Assembly: GCF_900086725.1 (NCBI RefSeq)
Contig: NZ_LT574837.1
Span: 373,802-437,801, forward strand
Direction: 5' to 3'
From: Bariatricus massiliensis
Lineage (GTDB): Bacteria > Bacillota > Clostridia > Lachnospirales > Lachnospiraceae
DNA length: 64,000 nucleotides
Shown: piece after piece, positions 1 through 8,200 of the stretch
How the letters are laid out: each line of letters opens with the position of its first letter
Numbering within the stretch: the stretch's first letter is position 1
Notes under the pieces: model-generated
Seen by the model: only the letters and a program-made list of their open reading frames with translations
Told to the model about the DNA's origin: nothing
The model's database searches: none
Made by a program: the position numbers and the translations under genes

Positions 1-415
1 CGGACACCGCCTTGTTGATTTCATCGGCGTGCATAACCGCCGACACGATGTTCTCCTCGCCGTAAATCTCACAGCCGAAGCGGTAGGATTCCTCGTAGAA
101 CTGCTTGGCGTATTCGTAGCCGCCGTGTTCCTCAAAGTACCTTGTGTTCACATCAATGACCAACTCATTAAAAATGGTTGCACCGGCTTTCTGTCCTCTT
201 GTGGAGATTTTGCCCTCGTCAATGAGCCGCTGGAAATACTCGTTGTAGGTAAAACCGCCCGTGTCCTTGAAGTGAACATTGCGGGCAATTTGCTCGGTGT
301 CCACATTGAGATTTGCGTAGCTTTTATTCTTGCGCTCGTTGTGTCGCTCGGTTTTCTGCGCTCCCTCTGCGGAGATTTTCTCCACTCGGATAACGCTCCA
401 GTTTCCTTCCGCCAT
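1..415 (-). CDS. MobV-family relaxase / plasmid recombination enzyme, N-terminal part
   Basis: The protein runs off the left edge; 138 residues are visible. It would nick oriT and lead strand transfer of element B. It starts MAEGNWSVIRVEKI and reaches the HADEINKAVS segment, which matches the HxDE metal-binding region of MobV (Pre/Mob, PF01076) enzymes in a form I recall from Clostridia. The start at 415 is chosen because GGAGG lies 8 bases upstream; an ATG at 421 is too close to that site. It is downstream of the ATPase gene, as tnpZ is in Tn4451-type elements. Confidence 0.8.
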   Translation of the reverse strand, partial: MAEGNWSVIRVEKISAEGAQKTERHNERKNKSYANLNVDTEQIARNVHFKDTGGFTYNEYFQRLIDEGKISTRGQKAGATIFNELVIDVNTRYFEEHGGYEYAKQFYEESYRFGCEIYGEENIVSAVMHADEINKAVS

Positions 416-561
416 TCTCATCACCTCCAGTCAGCGGAAAGGGAGGGGGTGCGGGTTACGCAACTTTTTCAAAGTGCGTAACCCACTATGACACTTTCAG
501 CTTCGCTGCAAAGATGTCGTGGGCAAGGGCTTTCCTCCCTTGACCTCCCTCAAAACCTCAA

Positions 562-1620
562 TCAAACAGGCAGGTCGTCCTCGTCCGTGACTTCCTGCCC
601 ATTCTCAATCGGTTTTTCAACCTCCGGCAAAGTCCAGTACCAAAGAAAGCCGTCCTTCACGGAGCAAACTCCGGCTTTCTTTTTGGACTTCTTGTAGGTT
701 GATTTCTTGAAGCCTGCGGCTTCAAGCTTTGCTTCGCAATCGGAAGCCAGCCGCCTACCGCCCGCCAGCAGGGAACGGATAAAATCCGTTGCCGCTTCCT
801 CACGGGCATTCGGTCTGCCCATCCTCGGCGCAGAAGCAGAGAAAGCGTCCTCCGCACTCAGCTCCAGCTCATCAAGAAAGTTCACGCCCTTGTCGGCTAC
901 CTCAAAGAGAATAGCCGAGCCCATCGGTGCAAGATTGCTCTTGACCTGCACCAGATAACGCTCGGCGGGGTTCTGTTTGTTTGCTGTGCGTGTGACGGCA
1001 AGAATGCTTCTCGCTGCACCGGCAATGTCGATAGAGCCATTGGTGCGATAGAGGGGACTTGTGTCCTTTGCCTTGTTCATATGGGCGATGATAACGATGG
1101 CGCAGCCGGTGTCCTTGGCAACGGCAATCAGGTGGTTGAACTCAGCTCTTGTTTCGTTGGCGTTGTTCATCGAGCAGGTGTCACCGATATACGAACTCAT
1201 CGGGTCGAGAATCAGCAGCTTGGCGTTGTACTTCTCCACGGCTTCACGGATACGGTCATCTCCGAAGGTCAGGCTCTTTTCGTCCTCCTTGATGAAGATG
1301 AGCCTGTCCCCATCACCGCCCGCCGAATTAAATCTCGGCACAACGGTATCGTCTGCATCGTCCTCGGTGGTCTGATAGATAACGGTCATCGGCTCGCCGC
1401 TCTCGTCCTCATCGGCAAAGGGTAGCGGCGCTCCCTTGGAAAGCAAAGCGGCAAGAGAAAGCATCAGCTTACTCTTGCCGTCGCCGGGGTCGCCTTGCAG
1501 CAGTGTGACCTTGCCGAAGGGGATATAGGGATACCACAGCCAGCGCACCTCCTTGGGTGTAATCTCGCTTGCCTTGATGATTTCCAGCTTTGCGGGAATG
1601 TTGTTCGGATAGTCTGTCAT
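562..1620 (-). CDS. RecA/RepA-like AAA_25 ATPase of element B
   Basis: 352 aa. Walker A is GDPGDGKS (residues 43-50) and Walker B is in LLILDPMSS. The segment IVIIAHMNKAK followed by GSIDIAGAARS is typical of hexameric RepA/KaiC-like helicase-ATPases (AAA_25). Such proteins on plasmids and mobilizable elements usually help replication. The frame is open further upstream, but ATG 1,620 has AAGGAG in front of it and overlaps the stop of the upstream gene by four bases (ATGA), so translation is probably coupled. The C-terminal part looks like a DNA-binding extension. A replication role is inferred. Confidence 0.75.
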   Translation of the reverse strand: MTDYPNNIPAKLEIIKASEITPKEVRWLWYPYIPFGKVTLLQGDPGDGKSKLMLSLAALLSKGAPLPFADEDESGEPMTVIYQTTEDDADDTVVPRFNSAGGDGDRLIFIKEDEKSLTFGDDRIREAVEKYNAKLLILDPMSSYIGDTCSMNNANETRAEFNHLIAVAKDTGCAIVIIAHMNKAKDTSPLYRTNGSIDIAGAARSILAVTRTANKQNPAERYLVQVKSNLAPMGSAILFEVADKGVNFLDELELSAEDAFSASAPRMGRPNAREEAATDFIRSLLAGGRRLASDCEAKLEAAGFKKSTYKKSKKKAGVCSVKDGFLWYWTLPEVEKPIENGQEVTDEDDLPV

Positions 1621-1790
1621 TGTCTTGTTCTCCTTTTCGATAGATAGTGCGGGCATTGGATAACGGTGGCACGGAAGCTCTGCTTGCAGCTCCTTTCGCA
1701 TTTCCTGCAAAGCTCGTTATATTTCTTCCTGCCACGCTCATCAAGAAAGAACGCCCATTCTTCCTTGAGGTATTTCGGCATACGGGGCAT
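1617..1790 (-). CDS. Small Cys-containing protein of element B (unknown function)
   Basis: 57 aa, basic, beginning MPRMPKYLKEEWAFFL, with cysteines in a CRKC pair plus two later cysteines that could bind a metal. The start at 1,790 has AAGGAGG 8 bases upstream; an in-frame GTG at 1,799 would overlap that site. Its stop overlaps the start of the ATPase gene. I do not know the family. The strong ribosome binding site and tight coupling argue that it is real. Confidence 0.6.
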   Translation of the reverse strand: MPRMPKYLKEEWAFFLDERGRKKYNELCRKCERSCKQSFRATVIQCPHYLSKRRTRQ

Positions 1791-1980
1791 AGCGGGCACC
1801 TCCTTTTCGCTGCCGAATTGCCGATTTGCTCCCGAAACGCAGAAACGCCCAAAACCGTTTCCCGCTGTATGGTTTCGGGGCGATTTTGGGCGTTTTCTTT
1901 CGATATGAGCGGCTTTGTTTTAGCGGCGGTATCCTTACCGTCCGCCATTCAAAAGCCGCTGTTTGTCGCTTCCGGGTAAC

Positions 1981-2010
1981 AAAAAAGCGCCGTATTGCTA
2001 CGACGCTTTT
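1981..2010 (-). terminator. Rho-independent terminator after the surface protein gene
   Basis: On the minus strand an AAAAGCG...CGCTTTTTT hairpin follows the stop of the 2,049-4,109 gene by about 40 bases and ends in a run of six T. Confidence 0.7.
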
Positions 2011-2048
2011 GTCTTGCTCGGAAGATGGAGCAAGGGAACGCTATTCAA

Positions 2049-4109
2049 TTATCTGTTGTACTTTTTCTTCCTGCTTACAACCGTTGTACCAATGGCTGCG
2101 CTACCGCTGACAAGCAGCAGGGCAATCCACAGAACCATATTGCTTGTGTCTCCCGTCTGCGGGGATTTGATGGTATCGTCAGGTTTGGTAGGCTCAGTCG
2201 GCTCCGAAGGAACAACAGGTTTCTTGGCACTATAGCTGTTAGTGAAGCCGATTTCTTCAATCGGGTTGTTGTAGTCAAGTTCAGCGTTCTCATCATACTT
2301 GAGGAAAGACCAGCCCGCAACATTTGTGTAGGTATCGGCAAACATCGGTATTGCATAGAACTTTGTCTCGTCGTAAGTCCAGCCTTCTGCATTTCCCTTG
2401 ACCTGACGGATAACGAAGCCCTCTGAGAGATTGCCTGCCTGATTTTCTTTGATCGTGAAGATAAATTTACCCTCGTAGGTCTTTTCGCCTTCGGTCTCAA
2501 CGGTATCCTGAACCAGCACATATTCGGTGGTGGCACCGAATCTCTCGATGGCAAACTTGAAGGTCTCCTTACCAGGATCCATTTCCCCGGTCTTCTTCAC
2601 AGTGAGCTTGAAAGGAACCTCAATTTTGATGTAGTCGGCATCTTTGTATTGCAGGGCGGCAATGGCATCTTCAATTGCCTTTGCCATTGCATCAACTTCG
2701 CTCTGCTCAGTGATATTCTTGTCACGGACAACAGCATTGACGGCAGCTTCCACGGCAGTGAAGTCCTTGTACTCGTCCTTGTTCAGGGCATTTGCCTTGT
2801 CAATGGCTGCGTCGACCTTAGTGTAGTCGGCAGGTAGATAAGTCATTGCAATGGTCTGCGTATGCGTTGCCGCATCGGCGGTGATCGTTATATTGTCGGT
2901 GTATGCTTTGCAGTTATCGGCTGTTACCTCAACAGGGTAAGTTCCTGCTTCCAAACTGACAGAGCCGGTAACCTCCTGACCATTCACTTTAACAACAACA
3001 TTGGTCAGACCGTCCGGCGTTACAACGAAAGAAACCGGATAGACAGCCTTTGTGATAAAATGGACATTCTTATAAAGTGCAAAATATTGGGTTCCGCTGG
3101 AAAGCAGGTCAATTTCTGTTCCTTCCGAGTCTACGGCTTTTGCATAGTTCAGGTGATAGCCATCGGCAATCACAGGCACACTTTCATCGAAAATTGCAGG
3201 GATATTATTCTCATTCGTATTCTTTGCATCAATCTCTGCTTCTTCTACGGTAAAAGTACCGTTACCGCCCATCGGGAATTTACTGTCAGTGGTTACTTTG
3301 GCGCCGCCTTTGATCAGAATATTGCCTTTTGTCCATATTGCGCCGTCCGCAGTAGAGGTGCATTTTACCTCGCCGCCGTTAACCGTCAGATTGCCCTCGG
3401 TAAACAAAGCGGGATAATAGCTTGTTGCTTCCACCTTGGAGTTGATAATCTCAATTTTGCCCGCGCCGTTTTCATCGCCCATATACGCTGCGTTAAAGCG
3501 ATCCTCGCTTGCGATCAAAACAACCTCACTGTTGTTTTTGATTTCCAGTTCCTTGGCGCTTGCAGCAGTGTAATAGGAAGAAACCGCAACCTTTGCGCCG
3601 TCAATGGAAAGTATTCCTTTATTATAAGAAGTAATTCCGCAGCCCTGGGCAGAAGTTATATCAAGCTTTGCACCTTCGGATATGCTGATGTTGCCATTAA
3701 GCGTATAGAGTGCATCCCATTTTACATTGATTGTAAGCTTACCGTCACCGATAATATTGTAATTATCACTGCTACCGTCTGCAAAAATTCCGCCGCCGTT
3801 ATCTAAAGTAATGCTGTTTGTGCCGGAAAGTTTGATCGTTAAATCGGTGTCTCCGACTACTCTGATACCGTACTTAGGACTTTCATCACTTTTGCCGCCG
3901 TTTGTAATTGCGGCATTGTTAAGCGTAAGGGTCTTTGTATTCGGGTCATAGCTTGCGGTTCCTTCTCCACAAGCGATAGAGAGCTTTTCGCTTGTGAACT
4001 GTTCGCCGTTTACATACAGATCGTAGTTTTCCGCAGCAAAGGCTACGGTCGGTAGCAATCCAGCTACCATTACAATGCTGAGTAGGATTGCAAATAGTTT
4101 TTTCTTCAT
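2049..4109 (-). CDS. Cell-wall-anchored surface protein with pilin-like domain, element B cargo
   Basis: 686 aa. It has a Sec signal peptide (MKKKLFAILLSIVMVAGLLP... ending AFA). Residues about 40-330 are rich in repeated short beta-strand units (LTVNGGEV, ILIKGGAKV), suggesting a beta-helix or carbohydrate-binding region. A FIVAR-like helical segment (YTKVDAAIDKANAL, near 430-490) and a Spy0128/FctA-like pilin domain (VKKTGEMDPGKETFKF) follow. The C-terminus is a sortase signal of LPxTG type in variant form, SPQTGD, then a membrane helix and KKK. It is probably displayed on the host cell to aid adhesion or mating contacts (inference). A good GGAGG site precedes ATG 4,109. Confidence 0.8.
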   Translation of the reverse strand: MKKKLFAILLSIVMVAGLLPTVAFAAENYDLYVNGEQFTSEKLSIACGEGTASYDPNTKTLTLNNAAITNGGKSDESPKYGIRVVGDTDLTIKLSGTNSITLDNGGGIFADGSSDNYNIIGDGKLTINVKWDALYTLNGNISISEGAKLDITSAQGCGITSYNKGILSIDGAKVAVSSYYTAASAKELEIKNNSEVVLIASEDRFNAAYMGDENGAGKIEIINSKVEATSYYPALFTEGNLTVNGGEVKCTSTADGAIWTKGNILIKGGAKVTTDSKFPMGGNGTFTVEEAEIDAKNTNENNIPAIFDESVPVIADGYHLNYAKAVDSEGTEIDLLSSGTQYFALYKNVHFITKAVYPVSFVVTPDGLTNVVVKVNGQEVTGSVSLEAGTYPVEVTADNCKAYTDNITITADAATHTQTIAMTYLPADYTKVDAAIDKANALNKDEYKDFTAVEAAVNAVVRDKNITEQSEVDAMAKAIEDAIAALQYKDADYIKIEVPFKLTVKKTGEMDPGKETFKFAIERFGATTEYVLVQDTVETEGEKTYEGKFIFTIKENQAGNLSEGFVIRQVKGNAEGWTYDETKFYAIPMFADTYTNVAGWSFLKYDENAELDYNNPIEEIGFTNSYSAKKPVVPSEPTEPTKPDDTIKSPQTGDTSNMVLWIALLLVSGSAAIGTTVVSRKKKYNR

Positions 4110-4229
4110 AACAGTTCCTCCATTTTTTAATTGTCCGCTATTTACTTCCTCCAGCAGCGGACATGCCGGAGAAGATAGAAGGTTTAACCGGAAAAGATAG
4201 ATTTGCCGGTCGTGGTTAGGACTTCAATA

Positions 4230-4409
4230 TCAAACCACCGTCCTTTCGGCAAACGCAAAAAGCCGAAGCCAAGGCATAATGCACCCTGTCTCCGGCAATC
4301 GGTTCGTTATAAAATGTATGAAATAAGACTTGACACGCTGAAAAAACGGTGCTATGCTCCTGCCGAGCCGAGGCGAGCCGACAATAATTGTCGCATTTCC
4401 GTTTGCCAT
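4230..4409 (-). CDS. Doubtful small ORF upstream of the surface protein gene
   Basis: 59 aa, starting MANGNATIIVGSPRLG, with GGAGG eight bases before the ATG. I do not recognise it. An overlapping 70-aa frame covers the same bases, so only the ribosome binding site supports this reading. It may be a gene relic. The rest of 4,110-4,641 shows no other gene, only the AT-rich stretch 4,440-4,510 that could hold a promoter. Confidence 0.25.
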   Translation of the reverse strand: MANGNATIIVGSPRLGRSIAPFFQRVKSYFIHFITNRLPETGCIMPWLRLFAFAERTVV

Positions 4410-4603
4410 AGTCAAGTCCTCCTTCCATAATTTCTAAGGCAAAAGGATATGAATTCCCCTACCCCATAGATATACAAAAGTATTTTAGCAGATTTTCCCC
4501 AAAATCTCAAGTGGTTTTCAGAATATTACTCTTCTCTATTTTCTCAAAGCGTTGGCTTCTTCCATTACTCACGGAACTTTATGACTTCTTGAATACTACC
4601 CGA

Positions 4604-4637
4604 AAAGGAAAAGTCGCCGTCTGTGACAGCGACTTTT
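4604..4637 (-). terminator. Terminator after the 96-aa gene
   Basis: The inverted repeat AAAAGTCGC/GCGACTTTT with an 11-base loop lies immediately after the stop of the 4,642-4,932 gene. On the minus strand it runs into CTTTTCC. Confidence 0.6.
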
Positions 4638-4641
4638 CTCT

Positions 4642-4932
4642 TTAGCGGGTAAACCGTATCAGCAGTTCATTTATAGCATCCACTGCGCCGTGTCTTTTCG
4701 CCTGTATCTCTCGATTTCGCCACTCCATAAGGCACTGACAAATTACTCTGATTTCTACCGGCTCAAAGGGGATTTTCTTCTTTCGCCCCGGCTTCATTGC
4801 TTCAGCAATGTCACACAGGCGAAGGGCGAGTGAGTCAATTTGACCGTTGGTTTCTGCGTCATAGCTCCTGTGCTGCTGTATTAAGCCGTTTATCAGCACC
4901 CGCACCTCATAATCGTCCAGCTTGACCTTCAT
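4642..4932 (-). CDS. Small conserved mobile-element protein (unknown function)
   Basis: 96 aa, beginning MKVKLDDYEVRVLINGLIQQ. The DDYE...LI pattern near its start resembles two other small proteins in the window (7,988-8,191 and 44,804-44,998), suggesting a shared fold. It lies 10 bases downstream of tnpV and ends at a terminator, so it is the last gene of the recombinase-tnpV-96aa unit. No function is assigned. Confidence 0.6.
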   Translation of the reverse strand: MKVKLDDYEVRVLINGLIQQHRSYDAETNGQIDSLALRLCDIAEAMKPGRKKKIPFEPVEIRVICQCLMEWRNREIQAKRHGAVDAINELLIRFTR

Positions 4933-4942
4933 AGCCGTCCTC

Positions 4943-5317
4943 CTAACAGTAAATCAAATCGTTTGAAACAACCTCCATAGCGGTGTTGCGGATGCTGTTC
5001 ATCCTCTGTACCCACAGCATTTGGTTTTCCGCTTTAAGCACTTCCGTTACGCCCTCCTTTTCGGAAAGCTGCTTTACCAGCCGAGAAAACAATGCTTCCG
5101 CCTGCTCGTTGATGTCTGCAAGGTAATCGTTCAGCTTGCCAGTGGTAAGCAGCTCGGCATACAGACCGGCCTTGTGTTTGCGGATATACCGCAGGTGTCG
5201 CTGTCCCCAAATGCCGATGGGTCTGCCCTCCGGCTCGTCCTCTCCGGCGATCAGGTAGTAATCCCCGACAAGCTCATAACACAAGCCTGTTCTTTCGTCT
5301 GTGATGAATTTTTCCAT
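4943..5317 (-). CDS. tnpV: TnpV transposon-encoded protein (element B)
   Basis: 124 aa. It matches the TnpV family known from Tn4451-type elements: YELVGDYYLIAG, then IGIWGQRHLRYI, LYAELLTTGKLNDYLADI, and a C-terminal MNSIRNTAMEVV. Two further copies in this window (25,607-25,981 and 31,721-32,074) share the same landmarks but differ widely in sequence. The biochemical role of TnpV is not established. It sits directly downstream of the serine recombinase, the position tnpV has in Tn4451. Confidence 0.85.
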   Translation of the reverse strand: MEKFITDERTGLCYELVGDYYLIAGEDEPEGRPIGIWGQRHLRYIRKHKAGLYAELLTTGKLNDYLADINEQAEALFSRLVKQLSEKEGVTEVLKAENQMLWVQRMNSIRNTAMEVVSNDLIYC

Positions 5318-5335
5318 TATGTTGTCCTCCTTGAA

Positions 5336-7420
5336 TTATATTGCTTCTCCGGCTTTCTGCTCGGATTGCTTACGATGATAATAGGCAAGTTGTTTCTGCC
5401 TGCGGTTGATGGTTTTGCATTCCTCGGAGCACAGCACCTCCTGACCGTTGGACGGCCAAAAGGGCTTGCCGCATATCTTGCAGACCTTTTGACGGAAGGT
5501 GTGCTCTCCCTTTTCGGCAAAGCGTTTCTTCTCTTTTTCTGCCTGCTGATGGGCTTTTGTGCAGTCAGTATTGCAAAACCTCTGCCTTGTGCTGCTTGGA
5601 TAAAACTCTTTGCCGCATTGTTCGCACACACGCTTCGGATACTTATGACCGTCATTCGCTGCCCAGCGTTCCGCCTTTGCTTTGGCTTGATGGGCAACAT
5701 TGCTCTCACGCTGCCGGTTCTTCTTGCGCTTGGCTTTTTCCGCCGCTTCTTGCTCGGCTTTTTGTCTTGCTTCGGCAATTTCCTTTTCGGAAAGTGGGAG
5801 GTCAAACTGCCCGATGAAGTTATAGTAAATATCCACCTGCTGCTGTCGGTTCGGCTTCTTGCCCACGGCTTCGTGAACAACGATTTTATCAATCAGTTCA
5901 CACGCCATCTCTTTCGTCAGCTCTGTGGGCTGCTTATACTTCTTGATGAGCCTGATAAACCGTCCGATATGGGCAGAGGACGCTTTGGTTTGCTCCAGCT
6001 TCTCCTGAATTTCCGATACTTGGCTCTCAAGGCTGTCCTGCTCAGCAGAGTATTTCTTCATCAGGGACTTGTACTGCTTTTCGGGCAGCAGACCTGAAAT
6101 GAAATTCTCATAAAGGCTTCCAATCAGGCGGTCAAGCTCGTTCAGTCTGCGATTGATCGTCTGAAGTTCATCCTTCTGCTTTTGCGGTTTGCCGTTCGCC
6201 TGTGCTTCCCATTTGCTTTTCAGTTCTTCCGCAAAGCCACGCTCATCTGCGATAATGTGGCTTGAAAGGCGTTGGATAGAGCGCAGTACCAGCTGATAGA
6301 GGACTTTGTCGCTGATATGATGGATGGTGCAGTTCACGGTTCTGTTTCCGTAGCTGCTGCATCGGAACGAGTGATAGGGTTCTCCGCTTTTGTAGTAGTT
6401 CGTCTGATAGGACATCTTACTGCCGCAATCAGCGCAATACACAAGACCGGGCAGTAAGCATTCCTCTTGGTGCGTCCCTTCCTTTATACGGCGTGTGGCG
6501 TGTTTCAATCTTCTGTGCGCCTGCTCCCAAAGTTCGCCGTCAACGATAGGCTCGTGGGTGTCCTCAAACAAAAGGCGTTCCTCATCGGTGGCAAAACGGC
6601 GTTCATCGGTCTTAAAGTTCGTTCCGATGGTCTTTCTCAGCACAGTATGACCGAGATATTCCTGTCGGCTTAAAATCTCTCTTACCGTGTTTGCGTTCCA
6701 GTTTGTGCAGCCGTACTCTGCTTTTCGGTTGCATTGCTCAGGGTGATATTGGAGGGTGTACGCCGATGGGATAAGCACCTTTTCCTCCGTTAGCTGTCTT
6801 GCGATTGCCGGAGGTGTCAAGCCCTCTGCCGCAAGCTCAAAGATGTGTTTTACCACCTGAGAAGCAACAGGATCGACCACTAAGGTCTGCTTATCTTCGG
6901 GCAGTCGATTGTAGCCGTAGGGAATGCTGCCGGAGCAGCGTTTTCCATCGCTCATACGGGACAGGAAGATGGACTTTATCTTGTTGCTGGTGTCCTTGGC
7001 ATACCACTCGTTCATTATGTTGAGGAACGGGGTAAAGTCGTTATCCTGTGGTTTGTCGCTGTCCACGCTGTTATTGATTGCGATAAAGCGTATCTGCTTC
7101 TTGGGGAACAGAATCTCGGTATAAAAGCCAACTTCAAGATAGTTTCTGCCGAAACGGCTCATATCCTTGACGATAATCGTGCCGATTTTTCCGGCTTCGG
7201 CTTCTGCAAGCATTGCCTGAAATCCGGGACGGTTAAAGTTACGCCCTGTATAGCCGTCATCGGTAAAATGCTTGATGTTCGTCATACCGCTTTTGCGGGC
7301 AAAATCTTCGAGAAATCTCTTTTGATTCAGTATTGAGTTCGATTCGCCCTGCTGCTCATCATCCTTGGACAGCCTCTCATAGAGGGCTGTAACTCTATCA
7401 AAATCCCTGATTTTAGGCAC
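5336..7420 (-). CDS. Large serine recombinase (TnpX-like), element B
   Basis: 694 aa from GTG 7,420, which has AAAGGAGG seven bases upstream; the longer frame from 7,462 lacks such a site. It would excise and integrate element B. The N-terminal resolvase domain has the catalytic serine in YERLSKDD (S18) and the DMSRFGRNYLEVG segment. A Recombinase domain, a zinc ribbon (CADCGSKM ... CSSYGNRTVNC), a coiled coil at about 410-510 and DUF4368 follow. Two extra C-terminal CxxC fingers (CEQCGKEF, CKICGKPF) make it longer than the element A enzyme. It reads inward from the element end, as tnpX does. Confidence 0.9.
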   Translation of the reverse strand: MPKIRDFDRVTALYERLSKDDEQQGESNSILNQKRFLEDFARKSGMTNIKHFTDDGYTGRNFNRPGFQAMLAEAEAGKIGTIIVKDMSRFGRNYLEVGFYTEILFPKKQIRFIAINNSVDSDKPQDNDFTPFLNIMNEWYAKDTSNKIKSIFLSRMSDGKRCSGSIPYGYNRLPEDKQTLVVDPVASQVVKHIFELAAEGLTPPAIARQLTEEKVLIPSAYTLQYHPEQCNRKAEYGCTNWNANTVREILSRQEYLGHTVLRKTIGTNFKTDERRFATDEERLLFEDTHEPIVDGELWEQAHRRLKHATRRIKEGTHQEECLLPGLVYCADCGSKMSYQTNYYKSGEPYHSFRCSSYGNRTVNCTIHHISDKVLYQLVLRSIQRLSSHIIADERGFAEELKSKWEAQANGKPQKQKDELQTINRRLNELDRLIGSLYENFISGLLPEKQYKSLMKKYSAEQDSLESQVSEIQEKLEQTKASSAHIGRFIRLIKKYKQPTELTKEMACELIDKIVVHEAVGKKPNRQQQVDIYYNFIGQFDLPLSEKEIAEARQKAEQEAAEKAKRKKNRQRESNVAHQAKAKAERWAANDGHKYPKRVCEQCGKEFYPSSTRQRFCNTDCTKAHQQAEKEKKRFAEKGEHTFRQKVCKICGKPFWPSNGQEVLCSEECKTINRRQKQLAYYHRKQSEQKAGEAI

Positions 7421-7458
7421 TTTCTGACCTCCTTTCCGTCTTTTATTCGTAGCCATAT

Positions 7459-8001
7459 TCAATGGACTGCTTGCAATATATATCCTAAAACTTCTTTTCC
7501 GTTTGGGTCAAGAATGACAAACGATGTGTTGCACTGCATAAGATTCGGCTTACAGTAAAACCTTGTCTTACCGGCTCCCGAACCGCCGCACACAAGGGTG
7601 TTTAAGTTTCTTCGGTGCTTCTTCGCATTGAGTCCGATACAGACATTTTGTGTCATCAGCTTATTTGCAGAAGCCGGAGACTGTCTGTATTTCTTATTTA
7701 CGGTTCTTGCGTTGCCCCATTTTGCAGAGCCGTGTTCTTCACGCCTTCGGTAATTCTTCTGTGTCGAGAAGTAAATCCCGATACCCATTGCATAGCAGAG
7801 AAGCAAAACGAGGACAGTTTTTAGGCTGTCCTCGCATAGCTCAATATGAAATGGGTTGTTGAACGCTGTTAATAGGCTTGGCAGTATTTCCGGCAATCCT
7901 CCTTTTACAGAAGGTGCAATCAGAAGTGCCAGCCATACGACCGGGATAATACCGATGACGGAAAGAATAATAGCAGACTGCCTTTCGTTATCTCGATTCA
8001 C
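7459..8001 (-). pseudogene. virD4-like type IV coupling protein, 5' fragment cut by element B
   Basis: 181 codons remain of a gene that normally encodes about 600 aa. Two membrane helices (IILSVIGIIPVVWLALLI and VLVLLLCYAMGIGIYF) are followed by HGSAKWGNARTV and the Walker A CGGSGAGKTR, the usual VirD4/TraG order. The frame follows the family through SFVILDP and then ends in an unrelated tail (GYILQAVH), which I read as element B sequence. GTG 8,001 is taken as the start (AAGGAA upstream; 14-base overlap with the previous gene). Without Walker B it cannot work as a coupling ATPase. Confidence 0.8.
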
Positions 8002-8191
8002 AGGAGCGTTCCTTTTCGACAACTCTGAACTTTTTCTTTGGGGCAGTTCCGACCTTGATGATAAGGTCGTCCACCGCATCGGTAGATTTACCCTCGTTCA
8101 TCAAATCTGTTTTCTCGTCGTTGAGAGAACGGATAATAATGCCGTGTTCATAATCGTCCAATGCGATATGATACATTTCTTCCTTCGCCAT
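7988..8191 (-). CDS. Small conserved ICE protein upstream of virD4
   Basis: 67 aa, MAKEEMYHIALDDYEHGIIIRSL, ending with a basic tail. It shares the layout ALDDYE...LI..L....G...D.VDDLI.KV with the 64-aa protein at 44,804-44,998, so the two are probably paralogues. It lies between the ArdC-like gene and virD4 and overlaps the virD4 start by 14 bases. Function unknown. Confidence 0.65.
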   Translation of the reverse strand: MAKEEMYHIALDDYEHGIIIRSLNDEKTDLMNEGKSTDAVDDLIIKVGTAPKKKFRVVEKERSCESR

Positions 8192-8200
8192 AGTCTCACC

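Larger units (their letters stand above)
1..7500. mobile_element. Element B: Tn4451-like mobilizable element, partial, inserted in virD4
   Basis: Read inward from its right end, the order is large serine recombinase, TnpV, 96-aa protein, surface protein, 57-aa Cys protein, RecA-like ATPase and MobV relaxase. This resembles the tnpX-tnpV-cargo-tnpY-tnpZ layout known for Tn4451. The right end must lie between the recombinase start (7,420) and the point where the VirD4 frame loses family similarity (about 7,500). TnpX-type enzymes cross over at a GA dinucleotide and several GA steps lie in this stretch, so the exact base is unresolved. The left end is outside the window. Confidence 0.65.

Noticed and set aside
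29..481. 150-aa plus-strand ORF at the left edge
   Set aside because: It is the reverse of the MobV relaxase, which has a ribosome binding site and family motifs; the plus frame has neither.
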